A DNA stretch of 40,449 nt from JAFDWI01 sp964544305 (GCA_964544305.1 CAZJAZ010000024.1:1-40449), one strand, 5' to 3'; numbered from the stretch's first letter, positions 25,342 to 33,301 are shown. Translations and numbers: made by a program. The notes: generated by a model from the letters alone, not told the origin.

Positions 25342-25887
25342 ATGCAACAACAGCCCGACGGTTTACCAATCGACCCGGATCTCGACCCGGATGATCCGGC
25401 CGAGCCTCGATTTCTGACCAGCACCAACGGCGTAACGTTGCCGCCCACGAGCCGTGTGCAACCGGCGATCCTCATCTTTATTGCCCTTGGCGGCGCGCTC
25501 GGCACACTCGCTCGGGCAGCGCTTGGCCAGATATTTGTGGATGCACCGCAGCAATTTCCTTCAACGACGCTCATTATCAATCTGGTTGGATCGTTTGTGC
25601 TTGGCTTTCTTGTGGTGGGGTTTTTTGAATCGCGAGCACGCCACCGCCACCTTCGCCCATTTCTTGCGACCGGTGTCCTTGGAGGATTTACCACGTTCTC
25701 AACGTTCATGGTGGCGAGCGTGCAGTTGGCACATCATGGCAAGCTTGCTTTCGCGGTTCTCTACGTGATGGTGTCGCTCTTTGGAGGTTGGCTGGCGGCC
25801 TACTTTGGGATCGTCTGCGGGAAGCGCTTTGTCGGCAAGCGAGCGGACGCCAACGCACAGACCAGCACAACGGGGCTCGCCCAATGA
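25342..25887 (+). CDS. crcB1: Fluoride channel subunit CrcB/Fluc (first paralogue)
   Basis: Fluoride export channel subunit of 181 residues with four membrane helices after an unusual acidic, Pro-rich 40-residue N-terminal extension. Family motifs are GGALGTLAR (50-58), the pore Asn80 in INLVGSF, and the phenylalanine box GGFTTFSTF (Phe116, Phe119, Phe122). Fluc channels are dual-topology dimers that let cytoplasmic fluoride leak out; in Gram-positive bacteria they are often two-gene heterodimers, as here. It is preceded by a fluoride riboswitch. The next gene begins inside its stop codon (ATGA overlap). Confidence 0.95.
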   Translation: MQQQPDGLPIDPDLDPDDPAEPRFLTSTNGVTLPPTSRVQPAILIFIALGGALGTLARAALGQIFVDAPQQFPSTTLIINLVGSFVLGFLVVGFFESRARHRHLRPFLATGVLGGFTTFSTFMVASVQLAHHGKLAFAVLYVMVSLFGGWLAAYFGIVCGKRFVGKRADANAQTSTTGLAQ

Positions 25888-26264
25888 CCTTGTCAACGTG
25901 GATTGCCGTTGCCGTGGCCGGGGCAATTGGAGCACCACTGCGCTACCTGTTGGACGGATTTGTACAAGTCCGTATGTCTGGCGACTTACCGTGGGGAACG
26001 TTTGTCGTGAATGTCACCGGGTCGTTCGTGCTTGGTTTCGTCACAGGTTTGGCCGTCGGTGGAACGATCAGCCGTTTTGAAACGTCCATGCTCGGCACCG
26101 GTTTGTGTGGTGCCTTCACGACGTTTTCAACTTTTAGTTTTGAGTCTGCCCGATTGGCCGATGTTGGTGACGTGCGCGGGGCGCTGATCAATACGGTCGG
26201 ATCGGCAGGCGTCGGCTTGGGCGCTGCGACCCTCGGGCTCGTCATGGCATCTACTTTCACCTGA
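25884..26264 (+). CDS. crcB2: Fluoride channel subunit CrcB/Fluc (second paralogue)
   Basis: Compact Fluc subunit of 126 residues with four helices. GAIGAPLRYLLDG is the N-terminal signature, Asn43 lies in VVNVTGSFVLGF, and the phenylalanine box is GAFTTFSTF (Phe78, Phe81, Phe84). It should pair with the upstream CrcB. The ATG at 25884 overlaps the crcB1 stop by 4 bp; the longer frame to 25788 lies inside crcB1 and was rejected. The single riboswitch should control both genes through coupling. Confidence 0.95.
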   Translation: MTLSTWIAVAVAGAIGAPLRYLLDGFVQVRMSGDLPWGTFVVNVTGSFVLGFVTGLAVGGTISRFETSMLGTGLCGAFTTFSTFSFESARLADVGDVRGALINTVGSAGVGLGAATLGLVMASTFT

Positions 26265-26327
26265 ACCTGCGCTAAGCCAAACGCAACAACACCGCATACG
26301 GTGCCCACCGCTAGCATCGCGTTGACC

Positions 26328-27626
26328 ATGGATGCCCCCATTGCGCATGCAAGTGATCTGGCACGGCGAGATCGTGCCCGCCTGTGGCATCCGTATGCAC
26401 CCATGCCAAGTTCGTTTCCCGCGGTGCCCGTCCGATGCGCGTCGGGCACGCGTTTGCACCTGACCGATGGGCGAGACGTCATCGACGGGATGTCCTCGTG
26501 GTGGGCGGCCATCCACGGTTATGCCCATCCTGTTCTCGACGATGCATTGCGACATCAGATCGATGCCATGTCGCATGTCATGTTTGGTGGACTCACGCAC
26601 GAACCGGCCATCAACTTGGCAGAACGCTTGTGTGGCATCACGCCTCGTGGGCTTGAACACGTATTCTTCGCCGATTCAGGATCAGTCGCGGTCGAAGTCG
26701 CCCTCAAAATGGCGCTCCAGTATGCGCGTGGAACAGGACGACCAAGCGCCACGCGCATGTTGACCGTTGGCGGTGGTTATCACGGCGACACGCTTGGATG
26801 CATGTCGGTGTGCGACCCCATCACCGGCATGCACTCCATGTTCGCTGACGTACTTCCCAAAGCGATCTTCGCGCCGCGTCCCGAACCTCGATTCGACGAG
26901 ACGTTCAACGAGCACCACATTGCAGCGTTCGAGGAACTCCTCGCTACGCATCACAACGAGATTGCAGCGGTCATCCTTGAGCCAGTTGTACAAGGCGCAG
27001 GCGGCATGCGGTTCTATTCCCCTGACTATTTACGAGCGGTTCGCGCAATGTGCAACAAGCACGACGTGCTAATGATCGCCGACGAGATCGCCACCGGATT
27101 CGGTCGAACTGGCGAGCTGTTCGGATGTGACCATGCAGGCATTGCACCTGACATCATGTGCGTCGGTAAAGCCATGAGCGGCGGCTACATGACAATGGCG
27201 GCGGTGATTTGCACGCCAGAGGTGTCGGTCGGTGTTTCGGCCGCCGAATCTGGTGCGCTGATGCATGGGCCCACCTTCATGGCGAACCCGCTCGCCGCTG
27301 CCGTCTCACTTGCCTCAATTGATCTCTTACTTTCCGAGCCATGGCGCGAACGAGTCGCACACATCGCGCAGAAGCTGCGGGCTGGACTTGCTCCGGCTTC
27401 AAAACTTCCCAGCGTTGCCGACGTACGTGTCCTTGGGGCGATCGGCGTGATCGAAGCAAACGAACCAGTCGATATGGCCGCCACCCAGCAGCTCTTGCTC
27501 GAGCGTGGCGTTTGGCTCCGTCCGTTTGGGAAATTGTTGTACACGATGCCGCCCTACATTTGCGACGATGCTGACCTCGAGGCGATCACGAGCGCCATGG
27601 TTGCGGCCGCCCAAAGGTGGGGCTGA
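26328..27626 (+). CDS. bioA: Adenosylmethionine-8-amino-7-oxononanoate aminotransferase
   Basis: PLP-dependent class III aminotransferase of 432 residues. It converts KAPA to DAPA in biotin synthesis with S-adenosylmethionine as amino donor. LWHPYAPM near the N-terminus and SSWW (56-59) are BioA hallmarks, DEIATGFGRTG carries the cofactor Asp252, and Lys281 in VGKAMSGG is the Schiff-base lysine. The start at 26328 fits family N-termini; GTG at 26301 is possible. It is convergent with bioB (45-bp gap) and 63 bp downstream of crcB2. Confidence 0.93.
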   Translation: MDAPIAHASDLARRDRARLWHPYAPMPSSFPAVPVRCASGTRLHLTDGRDVIDGMSSWWAAIHGYAHPVLDDALRHQIDAMSHVMFGGLTHEPAINLAERLCGITPRGLEHVFFADSGSVAVEVALKMALQYARGTGRPSATRMLTVGGGYHGDTLGCMSVCDPITGMHSMFADVLPKAIFAPRPEPRFDETFNEHHIAAFEELLATHHNEIAAVILEPVVQGAGGMRFYSPDYLRAVRAMCNKHDVLMIADEIATGFGRTGELFGCDHAGIAPDIMCVGKAMSGGYMTMAAVICTPEVSVGVSAAESGALMHGPTFMANPLAAAVSLASIDLLLSEPWRERVAHIAQKLRAGLAPASKLPSVADVRVLGAIGVIEANEPVDMAATQQLLLERGVWLRPFGKLLYTMPPYICDDADLEAITSAMVAAAQRWG

Positions 27627-27671
27627 TCCCCCGAAATCGGTTCGCCCCTTTTTGGCTATTGTCGCAAAATC

Positions 27672-28622
27672 TCAGCGGGTCGCTTTGGCCATGTCGAGGC
27701 GTTCGAGTAAATCGGTGTCGTGATCGTCGCCTGGGTTCGCGGTCGTCAATAATTTGTCACCCAGAAAGATGCTTGACGCTCCCGCGTGTAGACACAGCGC
27801 TTGCAACTCGTCGGTCATCTGCGAGCGACCAGCCGACAGTCGCACGACCGATTCGGGCATCATGAGTCGGGCAGCCGCAATGGTGCGCACCAACTCGAGC
27901 GGGTCGAGTTCTTCGACGCCATAAAGCGGCGTGCCGGGCACCTGGACTAACAAGTTGATCGGCACACTTTCGGGATGTGGATCAAGCGTTGCTAACTGCA
28001 CAAGCAGCCCCGCACGGTCACGACGAGTTTCTCCCATGCCGACAATTCCGCCCGTGCAGAGCTTTACCGGCGTCGTGCGAACATTCTTGAGGGTTTCCAA
28101 ACGATCCTGATAGGTGCGAGTCGTGATGATCTCACCGTAATACTCAGGTGAGGTGTCGAGGTTGTGATTGTAAAAATCAAGGCCCGCATCGCTGAGCGTC
28201 TGTGCTTGCTCTGCGGTCAGCATGCCAAGGGTCACACACGTTTCCATGTTGAGTGCGGCGACCGCTTCGACGGCTTCTGCCATCCGACCGACTTGGCGAT
28301 CGCTCGGTGACCGCCACGCGGCACCCATGCAAAAGCGTGTGGCGCCCGCGTCTTTGGCTTTTTGCGCGGCCGCAACAATGGCGTCGGTTTCCATGAGACG
28401 CTCAGGAGTGAGCTCGGTATTCCATTTCGCAGACTGTGGACAGTAGTTGCAGTCTTCAGGGCAAGCACCGGTCTTGACCGACAACAACATGGCGGCTTCA
28501 ACGACGTGCGGGTCGAATCGTTCACGGTGAATGGCGTTTGCGTTTGCGAGCAGATCGTGGAACGGCGACGCGATTAATTCCTCCGCTTCGTCAACGGACC
28601 AGTCATGTCGCAGTGTTGCCAT
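27672..28622 (-). CDS. bioB: Biotin synthase (radical SAM)
   Basis: Enzyme of 316 residues that inserts sulfur into dethiobiotin. The radical-SAM cluster motif is CPEDCNYC with Cys54, Cys58 and Cys61, followed by CPQS typical of BioB. NHNLDTSPEYY and the C-terminal LSAGRSQM are further BioB signatures. The start at 28622 (MATLRHDW) matches family N-termini; the longer frame to 28706 was rejected. It is divergent from bioF, with a 90-bp shared promoter region in which I see no clear BirA- or BioQ-type operator. Confidence 0.95.
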   Translation of the reverse strand: MATLRHDWSVDEAEELIASPFHDLLANANAIHRERFDPHVVEAAMLLSVKTGACPEDCNYCPQSAKWNTELTPERLMETDAIVAAAQKAKDAGATRFCMGAAWRSPSDRQVGRMAEAVEAVAALNMETCVTLGMLTAEQAQTLSDAGLDFYNHNLDTSPEYYGEIITTRTYQDRLETLKNVRTTPVKLCTGGIVGMGETRRDRAGLLVQLATLDPHPESVPINLLVQVPGTPLYGVEELDPLELVRTIAAARLMMPESVVRLSAGRSQMTDELQALCLHAGASSIFLGDKLLTTANPGDDHDTDLLERLDMAKATR

Positions 28623-28712
28623 GGTCGAACAGCCTTGTCGTGGTTTCGTTGCGCAGCCAAATTTGTACTTACGGATTCCGAATACGCCCATGTCGAGTGA
28701 AAACATGATGGC

Positions 28713-29834
28713 GTGTTGAATCGGAGCTGGGCTCGTTGCGAATTGGATGCGATTCGTGCCGCTCAGCAGTGGCGCCGAACACGTGCTTTTGATGCGCTTG
28801 GCCCGACCGGAACGATTGAGGGGAGCCGGGTTGTTTCGTTCGCGTCGAATGATTACCTCGGATTATCTGAACACCCGGCGCTCAAAGCCGGTGCCATCGA
28901 TGCCATTGAACGGTGGGGTACCGGTTCGACTGCAAGTCGACTCGTGGTCGGCACCCGCCCGTGTCATGAAGAACTCGAAGCCGCGCTCGCCGCGTGGAAG
29001 GGCACCGAAGCGGCGTTGGTGTTGTCGAGTGGCTACGCCGCCAACCTCAGCGTGCTTGCCACACTTGGAGGTCCGGGCTGTTGCATCATCAGTGATGAAC
29101 TCAACCATGCGTCGATCATTGATGGTTGCCGTTTGAGCCGATCGCCCGTTCGCATTGCACGCCATAACGATGTCGCGCATGTGGATGAGTTGTTGTCGGC
29201 TTCGACGTGCGAGCGCAATGTGGTGGTCACCGATGCGGTGTTCTCGATGGACGGTGATGAGGCGCCCATTGGGGCACTTGGCGACGTGTGTGCACGTCAC
29301 GGGGCGTTGCTTGTTGTCGATGAAGCACACGCGGTTCTTGGCCCCGATCTTGGTGTGCTCACCAGCATCGACAATTTGGATGTGGCGCGGGTCGTGACAT
29401 TGTCAAAAGCGCTCGGTTCATCGGGCGGTGCGGTGTGCGGCCCGCGTTGGTTGATCGATCTGTTCATCAATCGTGCGCGGCCGTTCATCTTTTCGACCGC
29501 ACCCACGCCCGGCGATGTGGGTGCAGCATTGGCGGCGGTGCACTTGATCCAAAGCGACGAAGGTGCTGGTCTTGTGGCCCGTCTCGCCGCGTTGGTTGAG
29601 CGAGTCGCACCGGGTCACGTGTCGCCGATCATTCCCATCATGGTTGGTTCTGAAGCGGATGCAATTGCTGCCTCGTCGCGCTTGTTTGAACGAGGACTGT
29701 TGATCCCTGCGATTCGACCGCCCACGGTTGCACCGGGCACATCACGTTTACGAGTGGCGCTGTCGGCCACACATACCGACGACATGATCACAGATCTCAC
29801 TGGTGGACTCGCCGAACTGGGGCTTGTGTCATGA
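28713..29834 (+). CDS. bioF: 8-amino-7-oxononanoate synthase
   Basis: PLP-dependent alpha-oxoamine synthase of 373 residues that joins pimeloyl-ACP/CoA and alanine to give KAPA. FASNDYLGLSEHP (43-55), GTGSTASRLVVGT (69-81), DELNHASIIDG (128-138), DEAHAVLG (203-210) and the PLP Lys232 in TLSKALGSSGG are all present. The start is GTG 28713; an in-frame TGA at 28698 limits any extension. No ribosome binding site is evident. It is translationally coupled to bioD. Confidence 0.94.
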   Translation: MLNRSWARCELDAIRAAQQWRRTRAFDALGPTGTIEGSRVVSFASNDYLGLSEHPALKAGAIDAIERWGTGSTASRLVVGTRPCHEELEAALAAWKGTEAALVLSSGYAANLSVLATLGGPGCCIISDELNHASIIDGCRLSRSPVRIARHNDVAHVDELLSASTCERNVVVTDAVFSMDGDEAPIGALGDVCARHGALLVVDEAHAVLGPDLGVLTSIDNLDVARVVTLSKALGSSGGAVCGPRWLIDLFINRARPFIFSTAPTPGDVGAALAAVHLIQSDEGAGLVARLAALVERVAPGHVSPIIPIMVGSEADAIAASSRLFERGLLIPAIRPPTVAPGTSRLRVALSATHTDDMITDLTGGLAELGLVS

Positions 29835-30475
29835 CAACGCAGCACCGACCACGTTTTGTTATTGCGGTACTTGGCACCGCCACCGAAGTAGGGAAGACCT
29901 GGGTGACCGCACGGCTCATCAGCACGCTGCGCGAAGCCGGGTTGTGTGTTGGCGTGCGCAAACCGGTGCAGTCGTATGATCCCGCAATCGTCGAACCAAC
30001 CGATTCACAGGTTCTTGGCGCGGCGAGCGGCGAAGACCCAAACGTGGTGTGCAATGAGGAGCGTTCGTTGCCGGTTGCTATGGCACCACCGATGGCTGCG
30101 GCGGTCCTTGGTCTGCATCCTCTGGCCGTCAACGAACTTGCCGCGTCGATTGTGTGGGCGGCATCGGTAGAGGTTGGCATTGTCGAAACGATCGGCGGGG
30201 TGCGCTCGCCAATCGCATCCGACGGAGACAGTATTGATTTGGCCCGTGCGTTGTCGCCCGACGTGACGATATTGGTGAGCGACGCGGAACTTGGGGTACT
30301 CAATGCCGTGCGCACATCGGTCGATGCAGTAGCCCCGTTGACCCCAATCGTTCATTTGAATCGTTTCGATGCGAACGATGACTTGCACCGCCGCAACCGT
30401 GACTGGCTCGTTGATGTTGACGCTTATAACGTCACAACAGTTATTGAGGATCTCGCTTCTCAACTCTTGAAATGA
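29831..30475 (+). CDS. bioD: Dethiobiotin synthetase
   Basis: ATP-dependent carboxylase of 214 residues that closes the ureido ring of dethiobiotin. The P-loop is GTATEVGKTW (15-24), close to the GTDTEVGKT consensus, and KPVQSYDP and ETIGGVRSPI carry further substrate contacts. The ATG overlaps the bioF stop by 4 bp. The 3' end overlaps the convergent SRPBCC gene by 16 bp. No bioC, bioH or other pimelate gene lies in this window. Confidence 0.93.
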   Translation: MTTQHRPRFVIAVLGTATEVGKTWVTARLISTLREAGLCVGVRKPVQSYDPAIVEPTDSQVLGAASGEDPNVVCNEERSLPVAMAPPMAAAVLGLHPLAVNELAASIVWAASVEVGIVETIGGVRSPIASDGDSIDLARALSPDVTILVSDAELGVLNAVRTSVDAVAPLTPIVHLNRFDANDDLHRRNRDWLVDVDAYNVTTVIEDLASQLLK

Positions 30476-30933
30476 GCGACAAGCCGTCGGTGGCGATGCG
30501 CGAAGAAGGTTCGCACGCCTCGGAACAAAAGCGGGCCGAACACGACGAGCCCGAGCCGTGGGGTAAACGAAACCCGATCTGTTACTTCGGTGGTGACGTC
30601 ATCCACTGCGGTCACGCATCGATCGTGCACCCAGGTACGCATACTCAACATCGTGGATTCTTCATGAAAACGGCGTCCCGGCTCCAGGCGTACGATTTTC
30701 AGATGGTCGTAGTCAAATGGAATCACCCCGAACAGTCGCAACCAAGCCCGACCCACCGGCTCACCAACTGCAATTGTGTCGATCGTGAGTTTGCCCGATC
30801 CACGTGGCATCGACATCGACATGATGGGTCGCATTTCGTCGTTAATGCCTTCAGGGGTAACCACGCGCGCCCAAACGTCGGGTGCGGCCGCACAAATCGT
30901 GCTCTGTACTTCAAAGTCCCACGTTCGTCGCAT
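30460..30933 (-). CDS. SRPBCC-family protein
   Basis: Protein of 157 residues with the helix-grip pattern: FEVQSTICAAAPDVWARVVTPEGIN at the start, paired central strands (IVRLEPGRRFHEEST), and the long C-terminal helix VRTFFAHRHRRLVAHF. Similar stand-alone members are uncharacterised. GGAG sits 8 nt before the ATG. The tail overlaps bioD in convergent orientation; nothing links it to biotin synthesis otherwise. Confidence 0.75.
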   Translation of the reverse strand: MRRTWDFEVQSTICAAAPDVWARVVTPEGINDEMRPIMSMSMPRGSGKLTIDTIAVGEPVGRAWLRLFGVIPFDYDHLKIVRLEPGRRFHEESTMLSMRTWVHDRCVTAVDDVTTEVTDRVSFTPRLGLVVFGPLLFRGVRTFFAHRHRRLVAHFKS

Positions 30934-31046
30934 CGCTGATTCTCCTCGCAGCGTCCCTTTGTCTACCAGACGTGGGAGCGACAGGTGTCACCATCTGCTC
31001 AACAATTTGACGGCGAGATCCGCCTACGCCGCAGGCAATGATTGCT

Positions 31047-31113
31047 CCGCGTTTTGGGTGCCAAAACCGGACCTGCAGGTTCCAAAAACGCACCCAAAAC
31101 ACAGATTTCGCGG
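31047..31113. repeat. Hairpin C1: imperfect long inverted repeat, left bracket of the DGPF-ECF42 pair
   Basis: GTTTTGGGTGC (31051-31061) pairs perfectly with GCACCCAAAAC (31090-31100). CCGCG/CGCGG lie at the outer edges, and GGACC/GGTTCC form an inner stem with one bulge. The right arm from GGTTCC to CCCAAA matches C2 at 19 of 21 positions and the left arm shares GCGTTTTGGGTGC with C2, so C1 is a partly decayed copy. Confidence 0.8.
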
Positions 31114-31140
31114 GGCATCGACAAAAAGTTTGAAACAATG

Positions 31141-31166
31141 TGTCGAAAGCGCGGAACCCGTTCGTT
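31141..31166 (+). promoter_or_regulatory. Candidate ECF42-type promoter of the DGPF-sigma operon
   Basis: TGTCGA at 31141-31146 is the -35 motif I recall for ECF42 promoters. CGTT at 31163-31166 follows after 16 bp and matches the reported CG(A/T)C -10 at three of four positions. It lies upstream of a DGPF gene and the sigma gene, so autoregulation is expected. The TGTCGA also forms one arm of an inverted repeat with TCGACA at 31118. Confidence 0.55.
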
Positions 31167-31216
31167 GATTTAGTGAGCGGAACAATCCGACTCGTACACA
31201 TAAAGGAGCAGTCACC

Positions 31217-31594
31217 ATGGCCCAGTACCTGTTTGGCGTTTGCCACGAAGACAACTACGAAGACCAAGATCTTTCCACCCCCGAGAATCAGGCGATGTTC
31301 GCACGGGTGTCCGCGCTCAATGAAGAAATGGAAGCCAAAGGCGTCATGGTGATGGGCATGGGTCTGCATTCGGCGTCAACTGCAACGGTGGTTTATGCCA
31401 CCGAGAGCGGGGTAACCATGACCGATGGTCCATTTGCCGAGACGAAAGAACAAATGGGTGGGTTCTGGATCATTGACGTCCCCAACTTTGATGTCGCGTT
31501 GGAATGGGCGGGCCGCTGCTCCGCGGCGTGCGGTGTCCCGATCGAAGTCCGCGCCTCACACGACCACGAGATTGAGGCCCAACTCGGGCAATGA
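31217..31594 (+). CDS. DGPF/YCII-domain protein, ECF42 partner
   Basis: Ferredoxin-like-fold YCII protein of 125 residues with the hallmark DGPFAETKE at 70-78 and the GGFWIIDVPNFDVALEWA helix-strand segment. DGPF proteins are genetically linked with ECF42 sigma factors across bacteria and are their main known targets; their biochemical role is unknown. AAAGGAG precedes the ATG by 9 nt. The sigma gene begins inside its stop codon (ATGA). Both lie between the C hairpins. Confidence 0.9.
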   Translation: MAQYLFGVCHEDNYEDQDLSTPENQAMFARVSALNEEMEAKGVMVMGMGLHSASTATVVYATESGVTMTDGPFAETKEQMGGFWIIDVPNFDVALEWAGRCSAACGVPIEVRASHDHEIEAQLGQ

Positions 31595-32865
31595 ACGAGA
31601 TCGGCGACATTTACCGACGTGAAGTTGGTCGATGCACCGCCACGCTGATTCGTGTCCTCGGCGACATTGACCTCGCCGAGGACGCGGTCGCCGACGCGTT
31701 CACGATCGCCGCCGACGTCTGGCGCCGCCAAGGTATTCCTGCGAATCCTGGTGCATGGATCACCACGACTGCTCGAAACCGGGCAATCGACCGACTCCGA
31801 CGTGAATCGACTCGCGAGCAGCGACAACTCGCCGCCACACAATTGATCTCCGCAATGGAACCTTGCCCCGAACCCGACTTCTGTGCGCTAGACGACTTGG
31901 TTGACGTTGTCGCAGACGACCAACTCCGGTTGCTCTTCTTATGCTGCCACCCGGCCTTGGCGGTTGACGCGCAAGTCGCCCTTACCTTGCGACTCGTTGG
32001 CGGACTCGAAACGCCTGAGATTGCTTGTGCATTTGTCGTACCCGAAGCAACAATGGCGCAACGTCTCGTACGAGCAAAGCGCAAACTTCGAGTGAACCAC
32101 GCGCCTTATCGCATCCCCCGTCCGGCCGAACTCCCTGACCGTCTCACATCGGTGTTGGCCACGATCTATCTCATCTTCACCGAAGGCCACAGTGCGTCGT
32201 CAGGCGACGAGCTCACCCGAGCGGACCTCACCGGCGAAGCACTCCGACTCGGTTTCGCGCTGGCCGAACTGATGCCCGACGAGCCCGAAGTGGCCGGACT
32301 CGTTGCGCTCATGGTGTTCACGCAGTCTCGTGCCGCTGCACGTTGTCGGGCCGATGGCTCGATGGTCCGTCTAAGTGAGCAAGATCGAACGCTGTGGGAT
32401 CGTGACCTCATCGATCAAGGGGTCACATTGCTCAATCGATTCGACGGTCATCCGCGCCCCGGGCTGTATCGCATTCAAGCAATGATTGGCGCGATTCACG
32501 CCGAAGCAAGTTCTGCTGACCGAACTGATTGGCCTCGCATCGTGGCCTGTTACGACTTGCTTGTGATGATCCACCCAACCGCGGTTGTGGCGCTCAATCG
32601 CGCCGTTGCGATCGCACAGGCGTTTGGGGCACAAGCTGGCGTTGACGCGCTTGATGCCATTGATGCCAAAGCACTTGATGCCTTTCAGCCCTATCACGCA
32701 ACTCGAGCTGACCTACTCATTCAGGTCGGGCGCAAGCACGATGCGCTCGCCGCGTATGACCGTGCGATTGCGCTGTCAACCAATCCGGTCGAAGCACAGT
32801 TCCTCGCTACACAGCGTGACATCGCCACCCAGCGTGACACCGCCACCAACGCGAAGGTCACGTAA
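31591..32865 (+). CDS. ECF42-type RNA polymerase sigma factor with C-terminal TPR-like extension
   Basis: Protein of 424 residues. Region sigma-2 includes VLGDIDLAEDAVADAFTIAADVW and NPGAWITTTARNRAIDRLRRE; sigma-4 ends in EATMAQRLVRAKRKLR near residue 170. A long C-terminal part (about 175-405, DUF6596-like then TPR-like, with LNRAVAIAQAFG) replaces an anti-sigma factor and is needed for activity in characterised ECF42 members. No transmembrane anti-sigma gene is adjacent, as usual for this group. The input signal is unknown. Hairpin C2 starts 11 bp after the stop. Confidence 0.9.
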   Translation: MNEIGDIYRREVGRCTATLIRVLGDIDLAEDAVADAFTIAADVWRRQGIPANPGAWITTTARNRAIDRLRRESTREQRQLAATQLISAMEPCPEPDFCALDDLVDVVADDQLRLLFLCCHPALAVDAQVALTLRLVGGLETPEIACAFVVPEATMAQRLVRAKRKLRVNHAPYRIPRPAELPDRLTSVLATIYLIFTEGHSASSGDELTRADLTGEALRLGFALAELMPDEPEVAGLVALMVFTQSRAAARCRADGSMVRLSEQDRTLWDRDLIDQGVTLLNRFDGHPRPGLYRIQAMIGAIHAEASSADRTDWPRIVACYDLLVMIHPTAVVALNRAVAIAQAFGAQAGVDALDAIDAKALDAFQPYHATRADLLIQVGRKHDALAAYDRAIALSTNPVEAQFLATQRDIATQRDTATNAKVT

Positions 32866-32876
32866 CTCCCCCGACG

Positions 32877-32928
32877 CGTTTTGGGTGCACTTTTGGAACC
32901 TGGGGGTTCCAAAAGTGCACCCAAAGCG
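32877..32928. repeat. Hairpin C2: 24-bp inverted repeat, right bracket of the DGPF-ECF42 pair
   Basis: Arms 32877-32900 and 32905-32928 pair at all positions with one G-U and a TGGG loop; the inner 21 pairs are perfect. The core words GCGTTTTGGGTGC and GGTTCCAAAA recur in hairpin C1. Its position just after the sigma gene would suit a terminator. Confidence 0.9.
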
Positions 32929-32971
32929 GGCTGATAAGGCCGACCCTTGACGCAACAGGGTTGGTGCGGCC

Positions 32972-32977
32972 TACCCT
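32972..32977 (+). promoter_or_regulatory. Leaderless-type -10 element of the small hypothetical gene
   Basis: TACCCT ends 8 nt before the ATG at 32986 (5 nt before GTG 32983). TTGACG at 32947-32952 is 19 bp upstream and could be the -35. Confidence 0.45.
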
Positions 32978-32985
32978 GAAAGGTG

Positions 32986-33282
32986 ATGCCCCCAAATCCA
33001 AGTACGGTCACCGAAGCGGTGCAATGGCTCACCGCCAATGGTTACACCGACGAGCTCGGACCCCGCGGTGCCGAGACGCCGGCCGATGCAGATCATGTGC
33101 ATGAACCGGCCAGTCTCATCATTGAGCATGTCTTTCGTTTCGAGGGCGACTCTGATCCAGGTGACGAAGCCATCGTGCTTGGCGTGTACTGCGATGGTTG
33201 CGACATACGCGGAATTGTGGTCAGTGCTTTTGGACCCGACGCCGACCCGAAGCTGATGGAACGACTTCGTCACCACTCCTGA
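32986..33282 (+). CDS. Small hypothetical protein
   Basis: Acidic cytoplasmic protein of 98 residues, not recognised. It starts with a short helix (TEAVQWLTANGYTDEL), then has strand-like stretches (HEPASLIIEHVFRFEG and EAIVLGVYCDGCDIRGIVVSAFG) and a C-terminal helix. CDGC is the only cysteine pair. Codon use is like its neighbours. It sits 33 bp before the PAS-GGDEF gene on the same strand, although that gene has its own promoter-like element. Confidence 0.7.
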   Translation: MPPNPSTVTEAVQWLTANGYTDELGPRGAETPADADHVHEPASLIIEHVFRFEGDSDPGDEAIVLGVYCDGCDIRGIVVSAFGPDADPKLMERLRHHS

Positions 33283-33301
33283 CCGGTTCGGCCAATCGAA
33301 A

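Larger units (their letters stand above)
30934..31216. other. Intergenic region holding hairpin C1 and the ECF42-type promoter
   Basis: This 283-bp divergent gap has no gene. It contains hairpin C1 (31047-31113), a second inverted repeat TCGACA...TGTCGA (31118-31146), the candidate ECF promoter and an AAAGGAG ribosome binding site before 31217. Confidence 0.7.
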
